Assembly (NCBI RefSeq): GCF_038561935.1 | Contig: NZ_CP102771.1 | Span: 1-49,970 of the forward strand | DNA length: 49,970 nucleotides | Direction of reading: 5' to 3' | Source: Myxococcus stipitatus | GTDB lineage: Bacteria > Myxococcota > Myxococcia > Myxococcales > Myxococcaceae | In this document: positions 1 to 7,732 of the stretch, piece after piece | Layout of the letters: every line of letters starts with the position of its first letter | How positions within the stretch are numbered: position 1 is the first letter of the stretch | Program-made: the position numbers and the translations under genes | The notes under the pieces: model-generated | What the model saw: only the letters and a program-made list of their open reading frames with translations | Database searches by the model: none | Told to the model about the DNA's origin: nothing

Positions 1-40
1 GCGCGTGCTGTTGAGCGATGCGGTTGTGCTGGTGAGAAGA

Positions 41-73
41 AATGCGAAAGCCCCCGGGCGATTGGCTCGCATC
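41..73 (-). terminator. possible terminator hairpin after 105-563
   Basis: Imperfect inverted repeat pairing GCGAGCC with GGCTTTCGC just past the stop of the first gene, read on the minus strand. There is no clean T tract, so this is only a candidate. Confidence 0.3.
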
Positions 74-104
74 CGAGGGCTCGATGTGGCGAGACGGCTG
101 GCGA

Positions 105-563
105 TTAGTGGAGCGGAGAGGCTCGGTAGAGGGCGCAGTTGGCGAGGAGGTCTGCGCGAGCGTCGCGGTATGGCTTGGCCCGTTCGTCGTAGGTGTCGGC
201 TTCGTCGAGAGAGCCAGTTGAGCGGAAGTGGGCGGCTTGGCCTTCGAGGCGACTCACAATCTGCTCGAGGAGGGCGAGGGCGTCGAAGATGGCGGTGGGA
301 TGCGTCGTTTGCGCGAGGAGGCGGGGGAGCTTCGTGAGGCAGTGGGCACGCTCATAGCTCCAGTCGGAGAGTCGGCGTTCGCGGTCACTGAGGTACGACA
401 GGAATCGGGTGACGGCTTCGGAATCGCCTGCTGAGCGGGCGTCGCGAGCTGACTTTAGGGATTCGGAGCGCTGCCGGAGCTCGCCGTCGATGACGCGTTC
501 GCAGTTGCGGAGGGTGTGGAGGATGTCGAGGAGGGAGGGGTTGAACTCGGAGGACGAGGGCAT
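105..563 (-). CDS. hypothetical protein, 152 aa
   Basis: Unrecognised, largely helical and charged protein beginning MPSSSEFNPSLLDILHTLRN. The longer open frame to 776 runs through the upstream gene and a hairpin, so the ATG at 563 is preferred, although no clear Shine-Dalgarno sequence precedes it. It has no membrane segment or cysteine motif. It is probably a soluble plasmid accessory protein, cotranscribed with the small gene at 617-826. Confidence 0.6.
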   Translation of the reverse strand: MPSSSEFNPSLLDILHTLRNCERVIDGELRQRSESLKSARDARSAGDSEAVTRFLSYLSDRERRLSDWSYERAHCLTKLPRLLAQTTHPTAIFDALALLEQIVSRLEGQAAHFRSTGSLDEADTYDERAKPYRDARADLLANCALYRASPLH

Positions 564-582
564 GGGGCACCAGGGAGGAGGA

Positions 583-600
583 GGGGGCTTCGCAGCCCCC
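583..600 (-). terminator. hairpin between two small genes
   Basis: Perfect 7-bp stem (GGGGGCT, loop TCGC, AGCCCCC) 20 bases upstream of the 563 start. It lacks a T tract and could act as an attenuator or mRNA-processing hairpin between 617-826 and 105-563. Confidence 0.4.
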
Positions 601-616
601 TCCGAGGGAGGTTGGG

Positions 617-826
617 TCAGCCCTGCTGCTGCTGGTCCTTGGGCTTGCGGAGGAAGAGGGGGAAGTCCCCCGGAATCATGTTGAGCCACAGGACGCCGTT
701 CTCGCCGCTTTCGCGGATGAGGACGGAGCCGACCTCGAGGAAGCGGGTCTGCTCCTTGCCTTCCTTGTCGGTCCACTTCTCGGCGCGGACCACGTTGAAC
801 ATCTTCTGACCGTTGTTGTTGGACAC
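617..826 (-). CDS. small conserved-looking protein, 69 aa
   Basis: Starts at GTG 826, chosen because AGGAGA lies 6 bases upstream; a longer in-frame extension to 1210 has no such site. The predicted protein starts VSNNNGQKMFNVVRAEKW, has a compact strand-rich centre and ends in a polar DQQQQG tail. There is no signal peptide or cysteine. The family is not recognised; its size suggests a small nucleic-acid-binding or structural plasmid protein, but nothing shows this directly. Confidence 0.65.
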   Translation of the reverse strand: MSNNNGQKMFNVVRAEKWTDKEGKEQTRFLEVGSVLIRESGENGVLWLNMIPGDFPLFLRKPKDQQQQG

Positions 827-935
827 TGTTTTCTCCTGTGGTTGGGGCGGCAACCCGCCGCTCTCACCCATGGATGGAGCGGCGGGGGGATGCCCTTCGA
901 GCGAGCGAAGGGGAGACGATTGCGGCGGCCTCGCT

Positions 936-1160
936 TTAGGCACCGGGCGTGACAGCGCTGTTGGCTGGCACGCTCGGATGCAAGAGGACGGCGCGGCTTG
1001 GAGTCGACCCGTAGGAAGCGGCCAGGAGAGAACTGGCGGCAACGGTCGAGAGAGAGTGAGTGGGCAGAGGAGGAGTGGAGATGAGGTGATGGATGCGGAG
1101 CTGCGACGTGAGGCTCGTAGAAGAGAGGCGCGAAGGTGGCGGTGCGGTGTTGTGCGGCAC
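936..1160 (-). CDS. possible small protein, 74 aa
   Basis: GTG start at 1160 with GAGGAG 8 bases upstream. That Shine-Dalgarno sequence overlaps the stop codon of 1173-1943, a typical translational-coupling arrangement. The product is Ser/Pro/His-rich with a short hydrophobic stretch (VAASSLLAAS) and no recognisable domain. The start context supports it, but composition is poor evidence in such GC-rich DNA. Confidence 0.4.
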   Translation of the reverse strand: MPHNTAPPPSRLSSTSLTSQLRIHHLISTPPLPTHSLSTVAASSLLAASYGSTPSRAVLLHPSVPANSAVTPGA

Positions 1161-1172
1161 GAGGGCAGCTCC

Positions 1173-1943
1173 TCAGCGGATGGACGAGGATCGGCGGTGG
1201 ATGGCCTCACAGGAGGTGATGGTCGCCGTCATGTCGGTGCCGTGGACGCGGTCGACGATGCAAGTCAGCGCCACCGTGATGAGCGTGAGCTTGTGGTGGA
1301 CGAAGCAGTCTTCGAGGGACCGTATGAAGGGCGAAATTCTCTGCGCTACGTGGTCGGAAGGAGGGGCGACGCACAGGGTGCCGGTGGGATGGAGGGCGAG
1401 AGGTCGGCACTGCGAAAGGTGGAATCGGAGCTGGCGATGAGTGGTCGCGGCTGTCACGAGATTCCACAACGGGTCCAGCATCGCGCCGGTGAGGGGCGGG
1501 GCTCCCTTGAGGGCGTTGCGGACGTTGATGCGGTGGGTGGCGGCGGAGGAGTTGCGAGGAGGGTTGCCGCTGTCGATGCACGCGGCGCAGAAGTTCTCGT
1601 CGGTGACGGCAGAACACAGCAAGCACGCGGGCATCAGCGCCTCGGGCGAGCCCAGAGGACGATTCGCGAGCTGGATGGAGACGGGACACTCGGCGTTCAG
1701 CTTGTCGAGGACGAAGCGGATGCCGAGGTGCTCGGTGTGAGAGTTCGTGGTGAGCGTGTGGAAGAGCCAGTCGGCGATGGGCGCAACTGAGGCGATGTCG
1801 GCCGTGTTCTCGAGCACGGCCGCCGACATTGCGAGGACCTGGCGGATGTGAGCTGCGACAGCGGCCGGAGGGGCTTCGGCGGTGAGCCGGTTTTCAGAGA
1901 CCCAGCGGTTGACGGCGTGAGTGACAGCGAAGAAGGGGTGCAC
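1173..1943 (-). CDS. hypothetical protein with a zinc-ribbon-like CxxC pair, 256 aa
   Basis: GTG start at 1943 preceded by GGAGGG at 7-base spacing. The protein is mostly helical, with a central CLLCS...FCAAC motif (about residues 107-121) that could bind zinc; the rest is unrecognised. Two copies of the plasmid-wide palindromic operator (1959-1979 and 1985-2005) lie immediately upstream, so it probably heads its own regulated transcript and belongs to the same regulon as parA, topA and the secretion genes. Confidence 0.65.
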   Translation of the reverse strand: MHPFFAVTHAVNRWVSENRLTAEAPPAAVAAHIRQVLAMSAAVLENTADIASVAPIADWLFHTLTTNSHTEHLGIRFVLDKLNAECPVSIQLANRPLGSPEALMPACLLCSAVTDENFCAACIDSGNPPRNSSAATHRINVRNALKGAPPLTGAMLDPLWNLVTAATTHRQLRFHLSQCRPLALHPTGTLCVAPPSDHVAQRISPFIRSLEDCFVHHKLTLITVALTCIVDRVHGTDMTATITSCEAIHRRSSSIR

Positions 1944-1958
1944 GACAGCGCCCTCCGT

Positions 1959-2005
1959 GATGCGGGTTCACACAACATCTATCAGTTGCGTGAACACACA
2001 TCAAC
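1959..2005 (-). promoter_or_regulatory. tandem operator upstream of 1173-1943
   Basis: Two related imperfect palindromes: a GATGCG...ACATC type at 1959-1979 and GTTGCGTG..CACATCAAC at 1985-2005. They share half-sites with the operators at 6.6, 17.7, 30.8 and 33.3 kb and lie between the recombinase stop and the start at 1943, where a promoter is needed. Confidence 0.6.
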
Positions 2006-2019
2006 AAGAGGAACGTGCC

Positions 2020-3033
2020 TCAGAGGCCGACGTTGGCGGCGGCGTTCTCGGCGAAGAGGTCGCTCTCGCGGACATAGCGGGCGAGTGTCGCGACACTCCG
2101 CTGTCCGGTCTGCCGCATGATGGTCGGCAGAGGCTTCCCAGCGCGGACCGCCGCGGTGATGAGGCCAGCGCGAGGAGAGTGGCCGCTGTAGTGCGCTGGG
2201 TCGAGGCCGATAGCCTCGGCGGAGCGCTTCACGATGCGCGCGACGCTGCCGGGTGTGAGCCGCGTGGCGGCAATCGTGGAGTGGCGGTTGATGGGGCGGA
2301 AGAGGGGAGTCGCGGCGAGAGCTGGTGAGGGGACGGGGACACCAGTGCCGAGCACCTGGAGGTGGAGGACCTTCAACCAGAGGCGGAGAGCGACGACAGG
2401 ACAGGTCTCCGGGTTGGAGCCGAAGGGGATGCCCTTGCGAGCGCCGGCGGCCTCCTGGTCCGTCTTCGACTTGCGCAGGCGGACCTCGACACCAGCATCC
2501 GTGAAGGAGAGGTCCTCGAGGTTGAGGGAGCAGAGCTCCTCGCGCCGGAAGGCGCCGGCGAAGCAGAGGAAGAGGAGAGCACGGTCGCGGTGGCCGAGCG
2601 CGGATTCTGGAAGTGCTGAGGAGACGCTGCGGAGGTGAGCGGGGAGGAGGGGGGCCTTCTGGTCCTGGGCGATGCCATGCTTCCGCCTGATGCCCTTGAG
2701 GACAGTTCTCACCGACTCGTCGTCACGAGGGGATGGGAGGCCGGCAGCAAGGTGGACCTGGGCGATGGCCGAAAGGCCCCGCTGGATGGTGGAGACCTTC
2801 TTTCCGCTCTTCGCGCGAGCCGTGCAGTAGAGGGCGAGCGTGGAAGGGAGGGCCGGGAGAGCGACGAGAGACTTCTCGGCGCACCAGGTGGAGAAGGTGT
2901 CCCAGTCGCGCTGGTACTCCTTGAGGGTCCGCGGAGCTCGAGCTGCGGCAGCGTATTCACGCGCTGACGCGTAGAGGTCCTCCGTCGGAACGACGGCCGC
3001 CGACGAAGCGAGGACGATGGGAGAGGGGCTCAA
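2020..3033 (-). CDS. tyrosine recombinase/integrase, 337 aa
   Basis: Phage-integrase family enzyme for site-specific strand exchange, probably multimer resolution or integration. A SAM-like core-binding domain (about 20-110) is followed by a catalytic domain. Visible catalytic residues are R163 in AFRREEL, K188/K190 in RKSK, H285 and R288 in GHSPRAG, and nucleophile Y320 in ARYVRE. The usual histidine of the TGH motif is Q311 (TGQRS), a substitution whose effect is unknown. The TTG start at 3033 is supported by AGGAG at 7-base spacing. No att or res site was identified. It sits 15 bases after the DUF4145-like gene and is probably cotranscribed with it. Confidence 0.88.
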   Translation of the reverse strand: MSPSPIVLASSAAVVPTEDLYASAREYAAAARAPRTLKEYQRDWDTFSTWCAEKSLVALPALPSTLALYCTARAKSGKKVSTIQRGLSAIAQVHLAAGLPSPRDDESVRTVLKGIRRKHGIAQDQKAPLLPAHLRSVSSALPESALGHRDRALLFLCFAGAFRREELCSLNLEDLSFTDAGVEVRLRKSKTDQEAAGARKGIPFGSNPETCPVVALRLWLKVLHLQVLGTGVPVPSPALAATPLFRPINRHSTIAATRLTPGSVARIVKRSAEAIGLDPAHYSGHSPRAGLITAAVRAGKPLPTIMRQTGQRSVATLARYVRESDLFAENAAANVGL

Positions 3034-3048
3034 GAGGCGCGCTCCTGA

Positions 3049-3699
3049 CTACGGCTTCGCCTTCGCTACGGCGGCAACGTCGTACAGATTTCGGAGGGTG
3101 GCCGCAGTGAGGAAGAGAGAGGCATGTGCATCCGCTTCCGTCACCTGAGGGAGCTCGTGGGCGGCAGCATTGCCAATGACGCGAATGCGATCGAGAACGC
3201 TGCGGGCGTTGCGAGGGATGATGTTGTGCTGCTCGAGGTAGTTGATTGCCTCGATGAACTTGACGTTGTGAGGCGGGGGGAGCCCCTCGGCGACGGCGAT
3301 GTTGATGAGGAGCTTCCGGCAGAGATGGGCGGTTGCGGTGAAAGCCCGAACGGACATGCAGCGGCGTGCCTCGTCGTAGAGAGGTGCGATCTCTGGTGGG
3401 AGGAAGCGGAGGTCCTCACCAGGATGGACTGAGGGCACCTGAAGAGTGAGGGAATGCTCTTCGGGTAGCAGGAGCCCAGTGAGGCCCTCAAAGTAGGTGG
3501 GGCGGGTGCAGTGAGGGCAGTAGGCGATGAGCGCGCGGACGTCGCGGCCTGCGTACCCTTTCGCCATGGCTGGTGCGGTGCTGGAGAGGAGGCGTTGCGA
3601 GGCAACGACGTTCGAGCACCAGGCACACGTATAGGAGCGGGTGGAGGTGTAATCCTGGAGAGGACCGAATCTGGTGAAGGGGAAGATGGTAAGTGGCAC
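3049..3699 (-). CDS. DUF4145-like protein, 216 aa
   Basis: N-terminal zinc-ribbon-like pairs (CAWC about 26-29, CPHC about 61-64) are followed by a helical region with the pattern EARRCMSVRAFTATAHLCRK and a conserved IRVIGNAAAHEL segment. This is the signature of DUF4145, a domain often found with restriction or other nuclease systems. GTG start at 3699 has GAGG upstream. The function is unknown; a role in plasmid defence or antidefence is an inference only. Confidence 0.65.
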   Translation of the reverse strand: MPLTIFPFTRFGPLQDYTSTRSYTCAWCSNVVASQRLLSSTAPAMAKGYAGRDVRALIAYCPHCTRPTYFEGLTGLLLPEEHSLTLQVPSVHPGEDLRFLPPEIAPLYDEARRCMSVRAFTATAHLCRKLLINIAVAEGLPPPHNVKFIEAINYLEQHNIIPRNARSVLDRIRVIGNAAAHELPQVTEADAHASLFLTAATLRNLYDVAAVAKAKP

Positions 3700-3807
3700 A
3701 GGACCTCTGGAGGGAAAGTCAACCGACTTCTGACTGGAAAGGACGATAGCACCTGACGCCGTTCTGAGGCCCGCTAATCACCGCTTAGCGCCCGCTGGTT
3801 CCCCAGA

Positions 3808-3826
3808 GAAAAACGCGGTGCCGCGT
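3808..3826 (-). terminator. intrinsic terminator of the seven-gene operon
   Basis: On the minus strand a short GC stem (ACGCGG/CCGCGT) is followed by TTTTTC. A second hairpin (GTGGGC/GCCCAC) lies at about 3852-3868. Both follow the last gene of the 6564-3890 operon. Confidence 0.65.
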
Positions 3827-3889
3827 GAATAAAACTACACCGGCTGTCCGGGTGGGCGGACGCCCACATGTGGGTGGAATCACCACCCC

Positions 3890-4567
3890 TCAAGCTGCGC
3901 AGTGAGGGCGTCGCCCGGGGCAGGGAAGAAGGAGGCCACAGAATTCGCAATGCAGTTGTATCTGAATCGCAGATTCATTCGACTCGGTGGCGGGTGGGGG
4001 ATGGGCCAGCACAGCAGCCGTAATGAATGGCAGACCAGCCGATTCGGCTGCGGCGTCGATGTCGAGGGCGAGTTCTGCATCACGGAGCGGGCGTGCCGTG
4101 GGGTGAGTGAGAAGCAAGACGCTGTCGCGGAAAGAGACGGGCGTGTACTCAAGGAGATAGGCGAGGTGATGACGGGGGGACGGAGCGTGGAGATGGCAGA
4201 CTGCGGAGATGAGGTAGTGCCAGAGGAATGAGGCAGAGGTGGCAGTCCCGTAGCTCGGGTGGCTCGGTAGTCGGTAGACGAGGTCAAGAATCACGCGACT
4301 GACGGCGTCGAACGATTGGGAGCGGCAGTTTGGGCAGAGTGCATCAGGTTCGAGAGGACCGAGGCTCATTCGGCGGAGACAGGGTCGACACATCGTGCCG
4401 GGCATAACTTCGGGAAGGAACCAGGCGATGCGGCGGAAGATGAATCGCTCAGTCGCGCGAAAGGTTTGAAGCCTGCAACAGGCGTCGCAGGTCGCGTCGA
4501 ACCCTAGGTGTGAGCACGTGACGATAGGGTCGGCCTTCCTAGGGTCGTAGGGCTGTGGAGCAGTCAT
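3890..4567 (-). CDS. cysteine-rich hypothetical protein, 225 aa
   Basis: Start ATG 4567 with GGAGGT at 6-base spacing; it overlaps the preceding stop by 4 bases (ATGA). Several CxxC pairs are spread along the protein: CDAC near 27-30, CRPC near 60-63, CPNC near 78-81, and CEFC near 207-210. This suggests structural zinc knuckles, as in nucleic-acid-binding or adaptor proteins. No known family is recognised. It is the last gene of the seven-gene operon. Confidence 0.6.
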   Translation of the reverse strand: MTAPQPYDPRKADPIVTCSHLGFDATCDACCRLQTFRATERFIFRRIAWFLPEVMPGTMCRPCLRRMSLGPLEPDALCPNCRSQSFDAVSRVILDLVYRLPSHPSYGTATSASFLWHYLISAVCHLHAPSPRHHLAYLLEYTPVSFRDSVLLLTHPTARPLRDAELALDIDAAAESAGLPFITAAVLAHPPPATESNESAIQIQLHCEFCGLLLPCPGRRPHCAA

Positions 4568-4860
4568 GGGCGGACCTCCGGGGATTTGGTGCGCTCGAGG
4601 GCCGCCGCGAGCTGGAGCTCCCAAGTTGCGAGAACCAGCGCACAGACGATGAGGGTGCCGCTGAGCACGACGTCGAGGAGCGGGACCTCGCACCCATAGG
4701 TGTGAGCCCAAAGGGGCGGGACGGCATAGAGGCCGGCCCCTAGGTAAATCAGTCGCGAGCAGAGGATTGTGAGGACGAGCGGCGTGAGTGGAAAAACTGC
4801 CGCGAAGATGAAGAAGAGCACGACGCCAGCGAGGAGAACGATGTGAAGAGGGGGGGTCAT
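4564..4860 (-). CDS. small membrane protein, 98 aa
   Basis: The protein has three or so hydrophobic helices (about 5-25, 27-45 and 60-80) starting MTPPLHIVLLAGVVLFF, with a short charged C terminus. ATGA overlaps with both neighbours indicate tight coupling. It is the only evident inner-membrane protein of this operon and could anchor a complex formed by the others. Family unknown. Confidence 0.6.
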   Translation of the reverse strand: MTPPLHIVLLAGVVLFFIFAAVFPLTPLVLTILCSRLIYLGAGLYAVPPLWAHTYGCEVPLLDVVLSGTLIVCALVLATWELQLAAALERTKSPEVRP

Positions 4861-5258
4861 GGGGCTTCGGCGAGAGTGGAAGTGGAGGTAGGGAGGCGCG
4901 GCCCGGGTGCGGTGGGTGCCAGGCGGTCCGCGAAGAGAAGAAGGGCTGCGCACCGAGCTCCAGCGTTGCGAGTGGGGTCGGTGAGAGTCGCCGCGTGGAA
5001 GCGCGCGAGGCCGGCGAGCATTGAGCGAGCCCAAGCCTCATAGGTGTGGCGGGGAAAGGAAGGTGAGGGCGGGGGAGTGGGGATGCCGAGCGCTTCGCGC
5101 TCGAGCACGCTCACGTAGAGCAGGAGGAGGGCGACCCGGTCATCAGCGCCGGGACCGAAGCCCCCGAGATGCTCGACGCGCTCGGCTGCGAAGCGCGCAA
5201 GAGTCGAGCGAGCCCACCGTGCGTCCTGTTCTGCGGCGAGGGCTGTTGACCAGGTCAT
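4857..5258 (-). CDS. hypothetical helical protein, 133 aa
   Basis: Two similar helical segments each carry an ARW/EAWARS...LARF pattern (about residues 12-25 and 74-88), suggesting an internal duplication of a small helical repeat. The ATG at 5258 lies within the 5255 stop of the upstream gene (ATGA). The longer frame to 5966 overlaps two better-supported genes and was not used. Function unknown. Confidence 0.6.
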   Translation of the reverse strand: MTWSTALAAEQDARWARSTLARFAAERVEHLGGFGPGADDRVALLLLYVSVLEREALGIPTPPPSPSFPRHTYEAWARSMLAGLARFHAATLTDPTRNAGARCAALLLFADRLAPTAPGPRLPTSTSTLAEAP

Positions 5259-5767
5259 GGGGCCACGCTGACGTCCGCCGCGGCTGACTCGAGCGCGGAG
5301 AGACAGTGGGGGTACTCGGCAAAGTCGTAGCGCCGAAGGAATGAGGCGAGTGAGGACCACGAGCAGTGGCCGAGCTCGAGGCGGTCGTAGGAATGGACGG
5401 GCCCGAAGGCCGAGAAGAGAAGCCAGTCCGGCCAGCGGCGCTCGGTGACGAGCGCGTCCCCGAAGAACGAGCGTAGGTGCACGCCGGTGGAGACCGCCCA
5501 GAGAGTGGCGGGACAGCCGGAGACGAACCACGTGTAGGGGAGCTCGTGCGACGCGTTGGTGCAGACGAATGTGCCGGCGGAGAAGAGGCGCCAGGGCGCC
5601 TGGAGGACGCCGACGGCCCATCCAGGTTCGGAGCTGTCGCCGCCGGCGAAGAGGATGGCGGCGGACTGCTCGTGGGTGAGGCTCCCGGGCTGAAACCAGC
5701 GGACGCGGATGCCGGAGCACAAGTCCGTGGGGAACGTGTTCACACGGACGTCGGGGTGGCGAATCAC
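5255..5767 (-). CDS. hypothetical protein, 170 aa
   Basis: GTG start at 5767 overlaps the upstream stop as GTGA and has GGAGG 5 bases before it, so the longer frame to 5833 was rejected. The product is aromatic-rich (several W, F and Y) with alternating strands, consistent with a globular beta-rich protein; no signal peptide or known motif is visible. It sits in the middle of the seven-gene operon. Confidence 0.65.
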   Translation of the reverse strand: MIRHPDVRVNTFPTDLCSGIRVRWFQPGSLTHEQSAAILFAGGDSSEPGWAVGVLQAPWRLFSAGTFVCTNASHELPYTWFVSGCPATLWAVSTGVHLRSFFGDALVTERRWPDWLLFSAFGPVHSYDRLELGHCSWSSLASFLRRYDFAEYPHCLSALESAAADVSVAP

Positions 5768-6090
5768 TTCCGCCTCCGTCGTGGAGGAGCGAGGACCGCA
5801 GCCTTCGAGCGCTCCTGACGGCAGAGCGTGCACGCGCAGAGGACAGCGTGGCCGCGCTCGAAGACACGCGCGGTTGCGTCGGCGAGTGCTCGACGAGCGA
5901 CAGTGAGCCGCTCACTCGCCTTTCGGAACCTGCGACCGATAGGAGTGAAGAGAGACGGCTCGCCAACTTCCGTGAGGGCTTTGTGAGCGGCAGCCTCCGC
6001 CGTGCGGATTCTGGTGAATGCCTTGATGAGGGGGCGGAGGGAGGCGATTTTCGCCTCAGCCGAGGAAGGAGCGGGAGTTACGCGAGGCAT
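5764..6090 (-). CDS. hypothetical basic protein, 108 aa
   Basis: Helical, basic protein with a C-terminal CACTLCRQE motif and a PPRRRRK tail, consistent with nucleic-acid contact, though no family is recognised. The start ATG 6090 has GGAG upstream and overlaps the end of 6078-6296 by 13 bases. Confidence 0.6.
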   Translation of the reverse strand: MPRVTPAPSSAEAKIASLRPLIKAFTRIRTAEAAAHKALTEVGEPSLFTPIGRRFRKASERLTVARRALADATARVFERGHAVLCACTLCRQERSKAAVLAPPRRRRK

Positions 6091-6296
6091 GAAGGCTCCG
6101 CCGGCACTGCGGGGCCGTGGAAGACCTGGAGGCCCGGAAGGGTGAGTGATGGAAAGCGGGGGAGGAGGAGGAGAAGGAGCTCCTCCTTCGTGGCGGTGGC
6201 CGGGGCATGAAGCTCGGAGTGCTCGAGGACGGTTGCGTCGTCGAGGACGGTGTAGAGCCAGCGCGCTGAGACGAGCTCCAAGATGGCGGAGAGCAT
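6078..6296 (-). CDS. small hypothetical protein, 72 aa
   Basis: Begins MLSAILELVSARWLYTVLDD, only 4 bases after the stop of 6301-6564; the longer frame to 6359 lies inside that gene. It contains a Leu-rich helix (EELLLLLLPRF). The Shine-Dalgarno sequence is weak (GGTGAG), so expression may depend on coupling. Function unknown. Confidence 0.55.
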   Translation of the reverse strand: MLSAILELVSARWLYTVLDDATVLEHSELHAPATATKEELLLLLLPRFPSLTLPGLQVFHGPAVPAEPSCLA

Positions 6297-6300
6297 TGGC

Positions 6301-6564
6301 TCACCCGACCTGCAAGGTAGGGTGAAGGAGTCCAGAGGCGAGGGCGGCGATGTCCGCAATCGCTTCCTCTGGCTTCGGAGCGCCCTCGCAGTGGAGGAGG
6401 AGGCAGTCCGCGAATTGAGTGATGGTTTCCGAAACCCGCTCCTCGTCCGCCTCTCCGAGGACTGTCAGCGCGGGGAAGCGGTTTCGAGCTGCATAGCGGA
6501 GCGCCTCGGCGGCGCGACGCAGCGCCACGAGTTGGACGATTGCTGGCGGCAGTGGGGACGGCAT
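6301..6564 (-). CDS. first gene of the seven-gene operon, 87 aa
   Basis: ATG 6564 with GGAGG 4-5 bases upstream; the extension to 6609 would cross the operator. The product is a small helical protein starting MPSPLPPAIVQLVALRRAAE with an acidic centre. Its promoter overlaps two operator palindromes (6575-6595 and 6609-6628), so the whole operon is probably repressed or activated by the plasmid regulator. Function unknown. Confidence 0.6.
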   Translation of the reverse strand: MPSPLPPAIVQLVALRRAAEALRYAARNRFPALTVLGEADEERVSETITQFADCLLLHCEGAPKPEEAIADIAALASGLLHPTLQVG

Positions 6565-6574
6565 GGGTCCTCCA

Positions 6575-6628
6575 GTTGTGTGTTCACACGACAACCAGAG
6601 ATAGCCCATGTTGCGTGTTCACGCAACA
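6575..6628 (-). promoter_or_regulatory. tandem operator and probable promoter of the seven-gene operon
   Basis: 6609-6628 has 9-bp arms TGTTGCGTG/CACGCAACA around TT. 6575-6595 is a diverged copy (GTTGTGTG...ACGACAAC). On the minus strand TTGCGT, 17 bases and TATCTC make a weak sigma-70-like promoter overlapping the first site. Confidence 0.65.
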
Positions 6629-7204
6629 CGCGGCGGAAAAATCCCCCGTCGCGCGGGAAGAGGGCCGGAGAGCTGGAGCAGCTCGAGCGGCGGAAGCGCG
6701 GAACCACGAGGACCAGGCCGACCCGGGATGACCGAGCGGTCTCGCGGAGGAGCGGCGCCGGAGGAGGAGTGGTGGTGCACGGCCAGTCGGAGGAGAAGTA
6801 GGGCAGCTTCTGCGGCGTACCCCGGCACCCCATGCCCCAATGTCTCTAGGTGGGCTCGTCGGTGGGCGGAGGCTTGTGCGTTCGAGGGCCTCCCACCCCA
6901 GAAGCCCCCCCATCGCCAAGATGCCCTTGTGGGAGGGGCTGTCGGCAGAGCTCTCCGAGTTGGGCCTTCCTTGTGGAAAGGGGGCGCGGGGTCTCCCCGC
7001 CTAGGCTGGGGTCGCCGCTTTTTGCGGCGGCCACGGCCGTCTCCAGGCCCCGTTAAAGCGTCGGAAAGGGGTCATGGTGCTGCGAAGTGGAGGAGGACGT
7101 GGGGTTTGAGCTGAAGAGCTCAAAAAGAGAGAGCGCGGGCTGTGGCACATCGCACGCGCGCGCGGCCTCTTAAACAACGGCACTGCCTGGGTTTCGGTCG
7201 AGTC
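6629..7204. other. intergenic, no convincing gene
   Basis: Between the operator and the origin. Several short frames are open on both strands, as expected at this GC content, but none has a good start context or recognisable product. I see only scattered GC-rich inverted repeats. Confidence 0.5.
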
Positions 7205-7301
7205 GGAAAGGCAAGTGTGCCTTTCCTCCCTGCCCGATGGGGAGGGGCACCCCCTAGGTCGGGTGTGCCCGACGACAACGACGGACGAACGACAACGACG
7301 G
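7205..7301. repeat. hairpins and a 12-bp direct repeat flanking the origin
   Basis: Hairpin 7205-7226 has a 9-bp stem (GGAAAGGCA/TGCCTTTCC). Hairpin 7259-7274 pairs GTCGGG with CCCGAC. CGACAACGACGG occurs at 7273-7284 and 7290-7301. They may be part of the replication origin or end a counter-transcript. Confidence 0.5.
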
Positions 7302-7316
7302 CAGAAGCAGCCGGAG

Positions 7317-7400
7317 TGGAGGTCTTAAGGGATCATCTTAAATGACGATCTTAAGCCGAGAATTTGGTGGATAAGTATATGAAATTGTTGATGTTTTAAG
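7317..7400. other. AT-rich unwinding region with DnaA-box-like site
   Basis: Clearly AT-richer than its surroundings, with repeated CTTAA/TTAAG motifs (7323-7355) next to the iterons. TTATCCACC at 7374-7366 (minus strand) matches the TTATNCACA DnaA box at 8 of 9 positions. This is the usual layout of an iteron-type origin melting site. Confidence 0.65.
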
Positions 7401-7408
7401 GATGGAGG

Positions 7409-7645
7409 GGGTGTCAGGTCCCATGGGAGGGGTGTCAGGTCCCATGGGAGGGGGTGTCAGGTCCCATGCGGAGCAGTAGTTGCGTAGGAACATAACAAGG
7501 GGTGTCAGGTCCCATCTCCTGCCCATCTGCGGGGGGTGTCAGGTCCCATGGGTTCGTGGGTGATGGGGGGTGTCAGGTCCCATGTCCCGGTCAGGGGTGT
7601 CAGGTCCCATGGGTTCGCGGACGATGAGGGGGTGTCAGGTCCCAT
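7409..7645. repeat. eight-iteron array, probable replication origin
   Basis: GGGTGTCAGGTCCCAT occurs eight times in the same orientation, starting at 7409, 7430, 7452, 7500, 7534, 7568, 7595 and 7630. The first three are 21-22 bp apart (two helical turns), the rest 27-48 bp. The array lies just downstream of repA and beside the AT-rich stretch, so RepA is the likely ligand. Confidence 0.85.
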
Positions 7646-7666
7646 CCCCAGCGGAGGGCCTGGCTG

Positions 7667-7704
7667 AAACGAGAAAGCCCCCTCCGACGGTGTCGGAGAG
7701 GGCT
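7667..7704 (-). terminator. intrinsic terminator of repA
   Basis: Minus-strand stem of about 12 bp (CCCTCTCCGACA with TCGGAGGGGGC, closely spaced) followed by TTTCTCGTTT. It lies 29 bases past the repA stop and protects the iterons from read-through. Confidence 0.8.
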
Positions 7705-7732
7705 GTGGTGACCTTGCAGTGCTGTTGGGCTG

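Noticed and set aside
5734..5749. CGTGTTCACACG palindrome resembling the operator
   Set aside because: It lies inside gene 5255-5767 and lacks the GTTG/GATG ends; probably chance.
4857..5966. 369-aa extension of gene 4857-5258
   Set aside because: Overlaps two genes with better start sites and stop/start coupling.
6619..7114. Several 60-170-aa frames on both strands
   Set aside because: No start context, no recognisable motifs, mutual overlap.
7409..7645. Regular repeats that could be read as a CRISPR array
   Set aside because: Repeats are only 16 bp, spacing varies from 21 to 48 bp, no cas genes; position beside repA fits iterons.
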